Shown here piece by piece: positions 1-12,143 of a DNA stretch of 64,000 nucleotides (within the stretch, counting starts at the first letter, position 1; each line of letters starts with the position of its first letter). Below the pieces are notes generated by a model, which saw only the letters and a program-made list of their open reading frames with translations, was not told where the DNA came from and did no database searches. The position numbers and the translations under genes are program-made. The stretch is from Symsagittifera roscoffensis (taxonomy: Eukaryota > Xenacoelomorpha > Acoela > Convolutidae): NCBI RefSeq assembly GCF_963678635.1, contig NW_026970675.1, positions 56,100-120,099 on the forward strand, in the 5' to 3' direction.

Positions 1-796
1 GCCTGTCAAAGGCATAAGACCATCGTGATCAGCAAGCGTTTCATTGACGAACCCTCCGCTCCGGGCGTAAGCCCGAGTTGGAGGCCTTAATGACCGTTAT
101 TGTACTGGGGGGAAGGTGCGTACCCTCCGCCTAGTACTATTTAGCTTGTTAACTTAGTTAACATCGAAAACTCCGGGGGCAGGAGGGTTAGGTGGGAAAT
201 CTAGAGCCCGCCTGTCCCTAGGTCCAGGACCAAAAACAATTAAAGAGAGAGTGTAAAACCAAAGAAAAATGGTGTATAACCAAGAAAAAGTCAAAAACAA
301 ATTTATTTGAAAACAAAAAAGCACAAAAAAACAGTAAAAAATCCAAAAAAGACCAAAAACAGTAAAAAACATAAAGTGACAGTTTATATGTTAGTTCCGG
401 ACGAGATGTCGTCTGACCTTCCTGTTTGTTGTTGTTTCAGATTGATTTATATCATTTCTGATAGAAAGATTGTGTGTTTTGGTGAAGGGTTGGATACCCT
501 CCCTTGTGTGTAATTTGAGTATTTAAGCACGTTAATGGTGATTTTGCCGGTGGCCGGAGGGTAGAGTGGCAAGCTGACCGACGTGTTTCACACTCAACAA
601 GGACATCAGGGACAGCATCCAAAACGACTGGTGGGTATCGTTGAAACATCTTTGGTATCTTTTGGGTACTATTTCAACAAATTTAAGTGGTGGGGGCACG
701 ATTGGCGCGGTCCGATTGTACCCTCCATCGATTATAAATTTCCAAGTTAAGGGTCCTAATTCGGGTCTTTTGGTGCAAAGGAGGGTTAGTACTATT
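1..796 (+). mobile_element. B-type leader, first part (block 1)
   Basis: This is the untranslated leader that follows the primer-binding site of a B-type LTR element. The window opens just inside it, so its LTR lies upstream. It matches 5,633-6,428 and 14,204-14,999 almost base for base. It carries a stem-loop with a GUAA tetraloop at 53-84, an A-rich stretch around 230-375, and several CGGAGGGT motifs. The short lysine-rich reading frame in the A-rich stretch looks like low-complexity leader rather than a gene. Confidence 0.8.
53..84 (+). promoter_or_regulatory. Leader stem-loop with GUAA tetraloop
   Basis: CCTCC pairs with GGAGG, CTC with GAG, and GGGC with GCCC around a GTAA loop. Further copies lie at 5,685-5,716 and 14,256-14,287. 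A differently worded hairpin sits at the same distance from the primer-binding site in element A (47,675-47,715). The position suggests an RNA signal for packaging or dimerisation, which is inference. Confidence 0.55.
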
Positions 797-1025
797 CATT
801 AACGACTACTAATAGGTTATTATCCTTATTATATATTACTTATCTCCTAATTAGACCGAAAGAAACACCCAAATTTGTCGAATATTATCGATTTTCGACC
901 AATACTATAGACCCCTAAACTTTTGGATATCCGAGACTTTCCGGACAGCAAAAAGTTTTTATATAGGGAGTAGCTACGTCGTTCGATCTCCCTAACTAAA
1001 GAAACCGCGTGAGAAAAGACTCAGT
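797..1025 (+). repeat. Direct repeat R, copy 1
   Basis: A leader segment of about 229 bp that starts cattaacgactact and ends gaaaagactcagt. In this block it stands on both sides of the gag fragment. Seven copies occur in the window: 797, 3,137, 6,429, 8,769, 15,000, 17,340 and 22,279. It is native to the leader and was duplicated together with gag. Confidence 0.85.
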
Positions 1026-3136
1026 AAAACAACCGGGTTCGAAGGCCAAGAAGAGCTGGAAGTCTTTGTACGATGAGCGTATGGCGTCACTACGAACTGA
1101 AGGTTTATCTTCAGGTTATGACCACCCGGAGATAACCCACCCGGACGTGAACTTCACACCGTGCCCATGAAACGACATGATCGGAAAGGCGTCGTCCGCC
1201 TCGCCGACCAGGCCCATGTCAGATGGGATAACGATGGGAGCGTCATCAACGTTCGACAGATTGATGACGTCGATGAGCAAGCAAAAAGGCGGTGCGTCAT
1301 CAAGTACCAGGCTGCAGCCGCAGTTGACCTCAACTTCTTTGGGACTAACCCCGCCATTTGGGGCAACTGGCGATATAAGTGACATGTTCGCTGGCGTAAT
1401 GAATGGTCTGGATGAACTGAGACGGGACATGACCAAGAGAATAGATCAAGTTGACGAGAGAGCCCACCAGGGTCGAGAGAATCTGAGAGACGAACTAACG
1501 CACGTGAAGTCGCAGGCGAGGGTTGATCAGGCTCAATTGATTCGCAACACCGATCAATGCCTGGCGGAGAGCCTGGCACAGGCAAACAAGGAGTCTGAGG
1601 AAAGAGAGGCTAGGATGACAAGAGAGGTCGAGCGTTTGTTGAACGATCATGATAATACCTACGCCCATACGATGACTAGCCTGGAAAAAAGGTTGGATGC
1701 CAAATCCGACTTAATGATGCGGAAGCTTGACGCGATCTTGAATGGGAGCAATTGGGAGGAGCGTTCCAACCCAAGGCAGCGCTCACACCATGCGAATGAT
1801 GGAGATGGTACGGGCAGCTATGCCAGGGCCCAGCAAAGCTCGAGAACGAACTACGAACCTAGGAGTAGGGAGCGGCCAAGGGCAGCCCCGTCGAGGCCTG
1901 GCTGGACGAATCTAGTCCCGCCGGAGGCAGATGCTACTCCGGAGACAAGGTTGCCAACTGTGCCACAAGTCAGTTCAGTGCCAGATCTGACTACAGTCTC
2001 ACAGGACACGACGATGTATGCCTCGATCTTTGACCCTCTGAACAAATCTCTTGAGACATTCATCACCAAACTCTCGAAGTCAACCGAGAGAGGAGAGAGG
2101 TCAAGAAGGACACTGAAAAAGCCGAAGTCATACAAAGACGAGTCAGAGGGCTGCATTGATACTTGGATAGAAGTGATGAAGTTACACTTTGAGGAAGAGA
2201 GTCTCTCCAAGAAACAAGAGTGCAGCGCGCTAACAAGCAACCTGGAGGGTACTGCACTAAATTGTGCAATGGCGAAAAGAGCCAATGAGAGAGACAGCGC
2301 TCGCAAGATATTCGACATCCTGCTGAATCGTTTCGGCTCTGGAGTACAAGGGCACCAGGCCATGGTGAAGTTCGAAAAGAGGCGTCAAAGAGATGACGAA
2401 TCCATAGACAAATTTTCGGACGACCTTGAATTGCTTAGGAGGAGAAGCAATCCCGATGAGAGAATATCCGAGCGAAACTTGGCGTTTGCTTCGAAGTTCA
2501 TGGACGGAGTAAAGAGTGAGGAGTTCAAAACGATGTTGGCCACACACTTCACCCTGTCACTTGACCAGGTACCCACGCCCGATTATTTGCGTATGAAATC
2601 ACGCGAGTTTTTACTCATAAAACCGAGGGAGCAAAACCGTTACAGCAATTATGGTAACTATAGCGGGACAAACACTGGTGTGAACTCCAGTTGGTACAAA
2701 CCTCGCGATGACATGGATAAGAGGAGGTCTTGTGCGAATTGTGGTTCGATGGACCATCACGTTTCCGCGTGTTCTGCATGCAAACAGAACATGAAGGCAA
2801 TACGCTACTTTCTCGACGACGTCGACGCGATCGATGAGGATCACGAAGAGTACGTCAGAGGGTTCATCATGAAATATGGTCCGAGGTGCTTCTTCTGTAA
2901 TTTGGAAGGACACTTCAAGTCGGATTGCACTCAGTTTTGGGATGCAGTGGCGGACGCGAAACATCCCCGCCACGAAGAGTCGCTTTCGGGTGTCAAGGCC
3001 AGTCGAGCACGTCTGATGAACGAGGCCGAGTCTCGAAGAAAGGAGACGACACCGAGCACCTTTACGACTAAGAAGGTAAAGACACTGCCTGACGAAGTGG
3101 TAGCCTATAAGTAGTCGTTGGAATATTAGAAGACCT
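1026..3136 (+). pseudogene. gag fragment between R repeats (block 1)
   Basis: This is a fossil piece of the B-type gag. It shows the coiled-coil region (residues such as DELRRDMTKRIDQVDER), the capsid-like region (ECSALTSNLEGTALNC) and two CX2CX4HX4C zinc knuckles (CANCGSMDHHVSAC and CFFCNLEGHFKSDC) that bind nucleic acid in Gag. The N-terminal acidic region seen in the copy at 24,592 is not included. An internal methionine opens the long readable stretch at 1,177. The fragment has an R repeat on each side and matches 6,658-8,768 at well over 99% by eye and 15,229-17,339 slightly less closely, so the cassette spread recently. It has no LTR or pol of its own. Confidence 0.85.
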
Positions 3137-3364
3137 CATTAACGACTACTAATAGGTTATAATCCTTATTATATATTACTTATCTCCTAATTAGACCCCA
3201 GAAACACCCAAATTTTGTCGAAAATTATCGATTTTCGACCAAACTATAGACCCCTAAATTTTTGGATATCCGAGACTTTCCGGACAGCAAAAAGTTTTTA
3301 TATAGGGAGTAACTACGTCGTTCGATCCCCCTAACTAAAGAAACCGCGTGAGAAAAGACTCAGT
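3137..3364 (+). repeat. Direct repeat R, copy 2
   Basis: Second copy of the 229 bp leader repeat, here on the 3' side of the gag fragment. It leads straight into the rest of the leader. It differs from copy 1 at a few bases and groups with the other 3'-side copies. Confidence 0.85.
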
Positions 3365-3535
3365 TAAAGTTGAAAAAAACCAAAACTTTTCGATCAAAAT
3401 TTCGATAATTTTCTGAATTTTGTCAATCTGTTTTGGGGATCGAGTTTTTGAGTTTTTAGAGTTAGTGCAATAAAAAATTTTTTGTTAGGAGCATGCTAGC
3501 ATAACGTGCTCGGCTTTTAGAAAAATTCTTGAGTA

Positions 3536-3602
3536 ACCCTCCGATTAGCTCCGTGGATAGAGCTAACGACTTAAGGATTGGAAAAGGAAGGAATCGGAGG
3601 GT
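3536..3602 (+). other. tRNA-like fold in leader
   Basis: ACCCTCCGA at the start pairs with TCGGAGGGT at the end. Inside lies TTAGCTC-CGTGGATA-GAGCTAA, which resembles a tRNA D arm and the A box of a pol III promoter with one mismatch. No T arm or B box is visible, so it is not a normal tRNA gene. Copies lie at 9,168-9,234, 17,739-17,805 and 22,678-22,744. Confidence 0.45.
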
Positions 3603-4105
3603 CCAAATCTGATAGTTATTGGCCAAAATTTTGTCTCCAAACCAATTTTGGTCCGGTTTTCTGCATAATTCCAGTGCTGTACAGGGCTACTACGCTCGTT
3701 TCAATTATTTTTAGGCACTTTCAATAGGAATTGCGGAAAAGGTTTCTCAGAACCAAATAGGTGGTAAAAAAGGCCATTTGGACAAACACGTTTTTGGCAA
3801 TTTCTCAAAGACTAGCCAACCGATCGGGATAATTTTTGTACCATAAGTCGATGTTTTGAACCACTTCTCCGGACCGCAACCGTTTTTGGGTTGATAATCT
3901 CGGAAAAGAAAAATTTTTTTAAGAATTTGTTGGTTCGGAGGGTCCAAATTCTAGGTAACCCTCCGAGCGGCAGAGAATTTTATCAAAACACCTTTTTATC
4001 CTGCTGGGAAGGTTGACCGTGTCAACCAACCTGGTTTTAAGCAAGTTACACCGCATTCAGAGGCTTTATTGCGGTAAAATAACCCGTTTTCTTGATTTTT
4101 GCGGA

Positions 4106-4340
4106 ACCCTCCGGAGTAACCCTCCGGAGTGACTTGAGCGCTTTAGCAACCTTTCTTGGTGGAGATTTTCCACGAGACCCTCCGAAGAAGTTAAAAACAA
4201 CCCCCCATAGAGGACTCAGCTTGTTTTGACGCTTTCTTAAGCTAGTTGGAGGCCCTTTTCAAAAATTTGAAAGTTTTGGAAGAACCCTCCGAAGTAACCC
4301 TCCGGAGTGACTTAAACCTCCTAACAACCCTCCTTGTTAG
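4106..4340 (+). repeat. ACCCTCCG motif cluster (block 1)
   Basis: Dispersed copies of ACCCTCCG(G/A)AG, some in back-to-back pairs. The complementary CGGAGGGT occurs earlier in the same leader, so the RNA could pair with itself or with another copy. Equivalent clusters lie at about 9,738-9,972, 18,310-18,685 and 23,246-23,622. Confidence 0.7.
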
Positions 4341-4828
4341 AAACATGAGGAAACCTTCTGTGGCAATTTGGGAAACGGAAAATATCCATTCAATTAAGAT
4401 CATTTTAGGATATTAGGCGTGCTTATTAGGATCATAGGAGCCCATTTTGACCCGGAAATTCGTGATCAACTTTGGATTCTAGATCGGGTGTATCAGAAGT
4501 ACCCGAACAAAATTTCTTTTGATTGTGATTTTGGTTGTGTGGTTGCCTTGAGCTACATGATAGGAAAGCTCAGGAAATCCGGGAACAAATAAAAGAAGAC
4601 CTCGGTGGGTGTATTAGGCAAATACACACTCACTTGGGAAGAAAAGTGTTCCAGGTGTGGGGGAGCTTTTTCATAGACTTTAGAAATTTTCGATCAGAGG
4701 TTGCCTCGAGCTACTTAGTAGGACAGCTCGAGCAATCGCAGGACACCTAAAAGAAGACGAAGACCTCGGTGGGTGTATTAGGCAAATACACACTCACTTG
4801 AGAAGACTGTGCCCTGGGCTTCGTTCTT

Positions 4829-4966
4829 TGATTGCAGAAACATTTTGTGAAGAATAATTCGAGAGTACTCTGCCCGTTGTAGCTGATGTATGTTGGCTCA
4901 GTCGGCACGTTAGCGCAAGTGAAATAGAAATTCTGTAGGTGTTGTAACAACTGTTTACCTCTATCG
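4829..4966 (-). pseudogene. LINE endonuclease fragment (block 1)
   Basis: A short piece of the non-LTR retrotransposon endonuclease described at 10,461-10,800, read on the minus strand. Only the part around the motif TYISYNGQSTLELFFTK is present. It is joined to B-type leader on the left and to a partial B-type LTR on the right. Confidence 0.7.
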
Positions 4967-5603
4967 ATAACAATAACACACGATAAGAATAACACACGAT
5001 AAGAAACTTAGCAGTGGAAATTAGTGGAAAAGGAAGCTTCAGTGGGGAAGGAATATTCCACGGAACCATCCCGTGCCAAAAATTGAGAGAGATAAGGACG
5101 TTATCTCGGGAAGATTACGGGAGCGGAAGCTTGGTCCCCCAGAGACTCTTGTATGTGAAAGGACTATATGAAACTGACTTTGTAGCTACTTGGATGTCGT
5201 AAAACTTTGAATTAACACCGGTATGACTTGATATTTTAGAATATGAGTAGCTAGAAAGAAGAAAGGGTCAATCCATCTCCATTGGATTTAATATAGAACT
5301 GTCACACAAAAACATATTAAAATAGGGTATTCGAGCCGTGTTTTTAATAGCAATCACGTAGTCTGAGGATCCGAGACTCAGCTATGTGGTTGTGTTCGCA
5401 TGTAAACGAAAGCTGATCAAAAGTCGTTTGACTGATGGCCTAAAAATAGTAACTTTTTACTTAGCCCTAGACAGACCAGAAAATCAACTGGCAAGGTCGA
5501 GACGGTGAAAAACGAGTAGGATTAAAGTAACTGACGCCTGCCAGTCGTTATTAGGTACTTTTTCTACACTCCGTCGCTGTGTAGTATTTGGGCGAATGTT
5601 ACA
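4967..5603 (+). mobile_element. Partial B-type LTR
   Basis: Matches the 3' two-thirds of the LTR at 13,293-14,175, ending in GGGCGAATGTTACA and followed by the usual spacer and primer-binding site. The LTR stem-loop is at 5,355-5,388. A short AACACACGATAAGAA stretch is doubled near its left edge. It forms the border between the two tandem blocks. Confidence 0.85.
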
Positions 5604-6428
5604 TAGACGTTTTTATGGCGCTCCTGGGTGGGCCTGTCAAAGGCATAAGACCATCATGATCAGCAAGCGTTTCATTGACGAACCCTCCGCTCCGGGCGTA
5701 AGCCCGAGTTGGAGGCCTTAATGACCGTTATTGTACTGGGGGGAAGGTGCGTACCCTCCGCCTAGTACTATTTAGCTTTTTAACTTAGTTAACATCGAAA
5801 ACTCCGGGGGCAGGAGGGTTAGGTGGGAAATCTAGAGCCCGCCTGTCCCTAGGTCCATGACCAAAAACAATTAAAGAGAGAGTGTAAAACCAAAGAAAAA
5901 TGGTGTATAACTAAGAAAAAGTCAAAAACAAATTTATTTGAAAACAAAAAAGCACAAAAAAACAGTAAAAAATCCAAAAAAGACCAAAAACAGTAAAAAA
6001 CATAAAGTGACAGTTTATATGTTAGTTCCGGACGAGATGTCGTCTGACCTTCCTATTTGTTGTTGTTTCAGATTGATTTATATCATTTCTGATAGAAAGA
6101 TTGTGTGTTTTGGTGAAGGGTTGGATACCCTCCCTTGTGTGTAATTTGAGTATTTAAGCACGTTAATGGTGATTTTGCCGGTGGCCGGAGGGTAGAGTGG
6201 CAAGCTGACCGACGTGTTTCACACTCAACAAGGACATCAGGGACAGCATCCAAAACGACTGGTGGGTATCGTTGAAACATCTTTGGTATCTTTTGGGTAC
6301 TATTTCAACAAATTTAAGTGGTGGGGGCACGATTGGCGCGGTCCGATTGTACCCTCCATCGATTATAAATTTCCAAGTTAAGGGTCCTAATTCGGGTCTT
6401 TTGGTGCAAAGGAGGGTTAGTACTATTC
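5604..6428 (+). mobile_element. Primer-binding site and B-type leader, first part (block 2)
   Basis: Begins with the candidate primer-binding site TGGCGCTCCTGGGTG at 5,616-5,630 and repeats the leader of block 1 with a handful of differences. The GUAA stem-loop is at 5,685-5,716. Confidence 0.8.
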
Positions 6429-6657
6429 ATTAACGACTACTAATAGGTTATTATCCTTATTATATATTACTTATCTCCTAATTAGACCGAAAGAAACACC
6501 CAAATTTTGTCGAATATTATCGATTTTCGACCAATACTATAGACCCCTAAACTTTTGGATATCCGAGACTTTCCGGACAGCAAAAAGTTTTTATATAGGG
6601 AGTAGCTACGTCGTTCGATCTCCCTAACTAAAGAAACCGCGTGAGAAAAGACTCAGT
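6429..6657 (+). repeat. Direct repeat R, copy 3
   Basis: 5'-side copy of the 229 bp leader repeat in block 2. Confidence 0.85.
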
Positions 6658-8768
6658 AAAACAACCGGGTTCGAAGGCCAAGAAGAGCTGGAAGTCTTTG
6701 TACGATGAGCGTATGGCGTCACTACGAACTGAAGGTTTATCTTCAGGTTATGACCACCCGGAGATAACCCACCCGGACGTGAACTTCACACCGTGCCCAT
6801 GAAACGACATGATCGGAAAGGCGTCGTCCGCCTCGCCGACCAGGCCCATGTCAGATGGGATAACGATGGGAGCGTCATCAACGTTCGACAGATTGATGAC
6901 GTCGATGAGCAAGCAAAAAGGCGGTGCGTCATCAAGTACCAGGCTGCAGCCGCAGTTGACCTCAACTTCTTTGGGACTAACCCCGCCATTTGGGGCAACT
7001 GGCGATATAAGTGACATGTTCGCTGGCGTAATGAATGGTCTGGATGAACTGAGACGGGACATGACCAAGAGAATAGATCAAGTTGACGAGAGAGCCCACC
7101 AGGGTCGAGAGAATCTGAGAGACGAACTAACGCACGTGAAGTCGCAGGCGAGGGTTGATCAGTCTCAATTGATTCGCAACACCGATCAATGCCTGGCGGA
7201 GAGCCTGGCACAGGCAAACAAGGAGTCTGAGGAAAGAGAGGCTAGGATGACAAGAGAGGTCGAGCGTTTGTTGAACGATCATGATAATACCTACGCCCAT
7301 ACGATGACTAGCCTGGAAAAAAGGTTGGATGCCAAATCCGACTTAATGATGCGGAAGCTTGACGCGATCTTGAATGGGAGCAATTGGGAGGAGCGTTCCA
7401 ACCCAAGGCAGCGCTCACACCATGCGAATGATGGAGATGGTACGGGCAGCTATGCCAGGGCCCAGCAAAGCTCGAGAACGAACTACGAACCTAGGAGTAG
7501 GGAGCGGCCAAGGGCAGCCCCGTCGAGGCCTGGCTGGACGAATCTAGTCCCGCCGGAGGCAGATGCTACTCCGGAGACAAGGTTGCCAACTGTGCCACAA
7601 GTCAGTTCAGTGCCAGATCTGACTACAGTCTCACAGGACACGACGAGGTATGCCTCGATCTTTGACCCTCTGAACAAATCTCTTGAGACATTCATCACCA
7701 AACTCTCGAAGTCAACCGAGAGAGGAGAGAGGTCAAGAAGGACACTGAAAAAGCCGAAGTCATACAAAGACGAGTCAGAGGGCTGCATTGATACTTGGAT
7801 AGAAGTGATGAAGTTACACTTTGAGGAAGAGAGTCTCTCCAAGAAACAAGAGTGCAGCGCGCTAACAAGCAACCTGGAGGGTACTGCACTAAATTGTGCA
7901 ATGGCGAAAAGAGCCAATGAGAGAGACAGCGCTCGCAAGATATTCGACATCCTGCTGAATCGTTTCGGCTCTGGAGTACAAGGGCACCAGGCCATGGTGA
8001 AGTTCGAAAAGAGGCGTCAAAGAGATGACGAATCCATAGACAAATTTTCGGACGACCTTGAATTGCTTAGGAGGAGAAGCAATCCCGATGAGAGAATATC
8101 CGAGCGAAACTTGGCGTTTGCTTCGAAGTTCATGGACGGAGTAAAGAGTGAGGAGTTCAAAACGATGTTGGCCACACACTTCACCCTGTCACTTGACCAG
8201 GTACCCACGCCCGATTATTTGCGTATGAAATCACGCGAGTTTTTACTCATAAAACCGAGGGAGCAAAACCGTTACAGCAATTATGGTAACTATAGCGGGA
8301 CAAACACTGGTGTGAACTCCAGTTGGTACAAACCTCGCGATGACATGGATAAGAGGAGGTCTTGTGCGAATTGTGGTTCGATGGACCATCACGTTTCCGC
8401 GTGTTCTGCATGCAAACAGAACATGAAGGCAATACGCTACTTTCTCGACGACGTCGACGCGATCGATGAGGATCACGAAGAGTACGTCAGAGGGTTCATC
8501 ATGAAATATGGTCCGAGGTGCTTCTTCTGTAATTTGGAAGGACACTTCAAGTCGGATTGCACTCAGTTTTGGGATGCAGTGGCGGACGCGAAACATCCCC
8601 GCCACGAAGAGTCGCTTTCGGGTGTCAAGGCCAGTCGAGCACGTCTGATGAACGAGGCCGAGTCTCGAAGAAAGGAGACGACACCGAGCACCTTTACGAC
8701 TAAGAAGGTAAAGACACTGCCTGACGAAGTGGTAGCCTATAAGTAGTCGTTCGAATATTAGAAGACCT
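6658..8768 (+). pseudogene. gag fragment between R repeats (block 2)
   Basis: Near-identical twin of the gag fragment at 1,026-3,136, offset by 5,632 bp, with the same coiled-coil, capsid-like region and two zinc knuckles. Only a few bases differ. This implies a very recent tandem duplication, or an assembly duplication that long reads would expose. Confidence 0.85.
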
Positions 8769-8996
8769 CATTAACGACTACTAATAGGTTATAATCCTTA
8801 TTATATATTACTTATCTCCTAATTAGACCCCAGAAACACCCAAATTTTGTCGAAAATTATCGATTTTCGACCAAACTATAGACCCCTAAATTTTTGGATA
8901 TCCGAGACTTTCCGGACAGCAAAAAGTTTTTATATAGGGAGTAGCTACGTCGTTCGATCCCCCTAACTAAAGAAACCGCGTGAGAAAAGACTCAGT
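8769..8996 (+). repeat. Direct repeat R, copy 4
   Basis: 3'-side copy of the leader repeat in block 2. Confidence 0.85.
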
Positions 8997-10460
8997 TAAA
9001 GTTGAAAAAAACCAAAACTTTTCGATCAAAATTTCGATAATTTTCTGAATTTTGTCAATCTGTTTTGGGGATCGAGTTTTTGAGTTTTTAGAGTTAGTGC
9101 AATAAAAATTTTTTTGTTAGGAGCGTGCTAGCATAACGTGCTCGGCTTTTAGAAAAATTCTTGAGTAACCCTCCGATTAGCTCCGTGGATAGAGCTAACG
9201 ACTTAAGGATTGGAAAAGGAAGGAATCGGAGGGTCCAAATCTGATAGTTATTGGCCAAAATTTTGTCTCCAAACCAATTTTGGTCCGGTTTTCTGCATAA
9301 TTCCAGTGCTGTACAGGGCTACTACGCTCGTTTCAATTATTTTTAGGCACTTTCAATAGGAATTGCGGAAAAGGTTTCTCAGAACCAAATAGGTGGTAAA
9401 AAAAGGCCATTTGGACAAACACGTTTTTGGCAATTTCTCAAAGACTAGCCAACCGATCGGGATAATTTTTGTACCATAAGTCGATGTTTTGAACCACTTC
9501 TCCGGACCGCAACCGTTTTTGGGTTGATAATCTCGGAAAAGAAAAATTTTTTTTAGAATTTGTTGGTTCGGAGGGTCCAAATTCTAGGTAACCCTCCGAG
9601 CGGCAGAGAATTTTATCAAAACACCTTTTTATCCTGCTGGGAAGGTTGACCGTGTCAACCAACCTGGTTTTAAGCAAGTTACACCGCATTCAGAGGCTTT
9701 ATTGCGGTAAAATAACCCGTTTTCTTGATTTTTGCGGAACCCTCCGGAGTAACCCTCCGGAGTGACTTGAGCGCTTTAGCAACCTTTCTTGGTGGAGATT
9801 TTCCACGAGACCCTCCGAAGAAGTTAAAAACAACCCCCCATAGAGGACTCAGCTTGTTTTGACGCTTTCTTAAGCTAGTTGGAGGCCCTTTTCAAAAATT
9901 TGAAAGTTTTGGAAGAACCCTCCGAAGTAACCCTCCGGAGTGACTTAAACCTCCTAACAACCCTCCTTGTTAGAAACATGAGGAAACCTTCTGTGGCAAT
10001 TTGGGAAACGGAAAATATCCATTCAATTAAGATCATTTTAGGATATTAGGCGTGCTTATTAGGATCATAGGAGCCCATTTTGACCCGGAAATTCGTGATC
10101 AACTTTGGATTCTAGATCGGGTGTATCAGAAGTACCCGAACAAAATTTCTTTTGATTGTGATTTTGGTTGTGTGGTTGCCTTGAGCTACATGATAGGAAA
10201 GCTCAGGAAATCCGGGAACAAATAAAAGAAGACCTCGGTGGGTGTATTAGGCAAATACACACTCACTTGGGAAGAAAAGTGTTCCAGGTGTGGGGGAGCT
10301 TTTTCATAGACTTTAGAAATTTTCGATCAGAGGTTGCCTCGAGCTACTTAGTAGGACAGCTCGAGCAATCGCAGGACACCTAAAAGAAGACGAAGACCTC
10401 GGTGGGTGTATTAGGCAAATACACACTCACTTGAGAAGACTGTGCCCTGGGCTTCGTTCT
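8997..10460 (+). mobile_element. B-type leader, second part (block 2)
   Basis: Repeats 3,365-4,828, with the tRNA-like fold at 9,168-9,234 and the ACCCTCCG cluster near 9,738-9,972. It has the same junction into LINE sequence on the right, so this junction was present before the two blocks were duplicated. Confidence 0.8.
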
Positions 10461-10800
10461 TTGATTGCAGAAACATTTTGTGAAGAATAATTCGAGAGTA
10501 CTCTGCCCGTTGTAGCTGATGTATGTTGGCTCAGTCGGCACGTTAGCGCAAGTGAAATAGAAATTCTGTAGGTGTTGTAACAACTGTTTACCTCTATCGC
10601 CAGTGTCGGTTCGGCAATTAAAATTGCCTCCCAGTATAACCAAGTGATCAGCTAGACACTGAGCAAGGCAGTACTCCAGATCCATAAAAATGCTATCCAG
10701 TGGGATCTTGGGCCTGAAATATGCGATCTTTATAACGAGTTTATATCGGTTCAGCGTGATACCCAGCACAGTAACTGTGACAACCAGTGTCTTCACTTTG
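10461..10800 (-). pseudogene. LINE apurinic-like endonuclease fragment
   Basis: Minus-strand coding remnant of the APE-type endonuclease that nicks target DNA in non-LTR retrotransposons. It shows a strand ending in KIAYFRP (family form VYRPP), then LADHLVILGGNFNCRTD (family form GGDFN, the catalytic Asp/Asn strand, with N in place of D here), then TYISYNGQSTLELFFTK (family form TYxxxxGxSxIDL). The fragment covers about 110 residues of a domain of about 220, with no reverse transcriptase nearby. It shows no interruption where elements A and B inserted in the sister copies, so it serves as the empty-site reference. Confidence 0.75.
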
Positions 10801-11302
10801 CAATGTATTCTTTTGTTGCGACTTTAGGAAGCTTTTTTTGCAATTTTAGGAAGTTTTTTCCATTTGTCTTTGCATTTTTCTCTTTTGTATGAAAGGGAAA
10901 CAAAACAATTAAATAAAATGGAGTGGCATAAAGGGGGGACCCTCGAATTGAAAAAGTTCTTCACTACCACTACTGCTACTAGTAAACAATTTAATTAACA
11001 AAAAAGGCCCTCCCGTTCAGTTACGATAAGTGCACAAGCCGGATAGGGCCATATAGCGTTACAAAAGTGCATATATATCAGCAAACTGTATCATTTTATC
11101 AATGAAGTTATAAATCAGCATTAAATGCATCGTCGTAATGTTAAATTATCTTAGCTTTATTTTTGTTTATTTAGTTTATTTATGTTAATTCCTTCCTCTA
11201 CAATAGCGCTAACGGAGTTCTCGATAGTTGAACTTTGCGCAGTGATCTGCAACCCTTTATACATACTGCTACTATGTCAATGTCGCAGGATGAGGAGATA
11301 GA
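10801..11302. other. Unassigned repeat segment
   Basis: AT-rich sequence with no convincing coding region. It is repeated at 45,161-45,630 with moderate divergence and keeps the same neighbours, LINE endonuclease on the left and A' 3' sequence on the right. It may be the LINE's 5' part or the left flank of an A' remnant. I cannot tell which. Confidence 0.4.
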
Positions 11303-12143
11303 AAATTGACAAATGGCCGGAGAACAAGATGCAACAATTAAGAAAGTTAGAAGAACTTAGAAGTTTTAGAACTTCTAAACGACGAAAAAAGAAGAAACAA
11401 AAAAGTGACGAAATAGAAGAAGTTAAAATTCAGAATTGTTTTGTATGTGACAAAAAACTCAGGTGAGAAACTAAGCAACCAAGTTGTATTTGAAACTGAA
11501 AGAAAACATTTAGTTGAGTTTTGAACATTAAAGAACTTCTTGCATTTATAAATTTGCATTTTGATTTTAGTTAGTGCCTTTAGAGACACTTACTATTTAT
11601 TTAGAAAGGCTTGAGTGAAGGGTATATTTAAATATTCCAGCCTGCATGACTGTTTTTATTCAACTAGGACGACTGGTCACTTTGTGGTGACATGAAAGAC
11701 TTGGGTAATCTCTTGAAGAGGGATAATTTTTCATTGTTCTTTCTAACCACAGAGTTCCTAAATTTTAATATTCAGGACCAATAACAACTAAAATTTTCGA
11801 AGGGAAGATGCATAGTAGGATAATTTTAGCTTGCTGGTTGGCAGGACTGTCCTGCAAACTAACACCTTTTAAAACCTACGAGAAAAAGTTTTAAATCAGG
11901 GCATTGACATTGGAAGTCAGAAAAGATGTTTTATCTTAAGTCATATCCTCGAAATTGCAGATTAGTGAAAAATTTGGAAGACTATAGTAGTGTAGTATGA
12001 TGCCATTTATATTCTGCAGTGAGTTGATATGACGTGGATAAAAGTGATTTCGTGAATTTTGTAAATTCTGTTCGATGGCACTGTACCATTTTTACGAAGA
12101 CTACGATATTCAATGGGGCATTGGCCGGGCTGTCCGGGGATCA
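11303..12143 (+). mobile_element. 3' end of an A'-type LTR element
   Basis: Matches the 3' untranslated region of element A from about 62,252 to its LTR, including a TTTGTGGTGAC..TAACCACAG stem (11,683-11,751) and a TGTCCGGGGATC motif just before the LTR (12,131-12,142). It is clearly more diverged than the two A LTRs are from each other, so it is an older relative. No pol remains here. Confidence 0.75.

Larger units (their letters stand above)
3365..4828 (+). mobile_element. B-type leader, second part (block 1)
   Basis: Leader sequence downstream of R. It contains a tRNA-like fold (3,536-3,602), a run of ACCCTCCG motifs (4,106-4,340), and two successive copies of a structured block of about 100 bp, each with a GAGCT..AGCTC arm and a GTG(A/G)GTGTATT stem-loop. 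It ends at a junction with LINE sequence, where other copies (17,569-19,653 and 22,507-24,591) continue towards the gag start. Confidence 0.8.

Noticed and set aside
307-513. Lysine-rich short reading frame, repeated in each leader (also 5,938-6,144 and 14,510-14,716)
   Set aside because: It is a by-product of an A-rich tract in the leader. The protein is low complexity, and the element A leader has an A-rich tract without a matching frame.
1154-2973. Several long minus-strand frames opposite gag, repeated in every gag copy
   Set aside because: They lie antisense to a clear Gag coding region and repeat only because gag repeats. No family features are visible.
3536-3602. A true tRNA gene
   Set aside because: It has a D-arm-like hairpin, but there is no T arm, B box or proper acceptor/anticodon layout.
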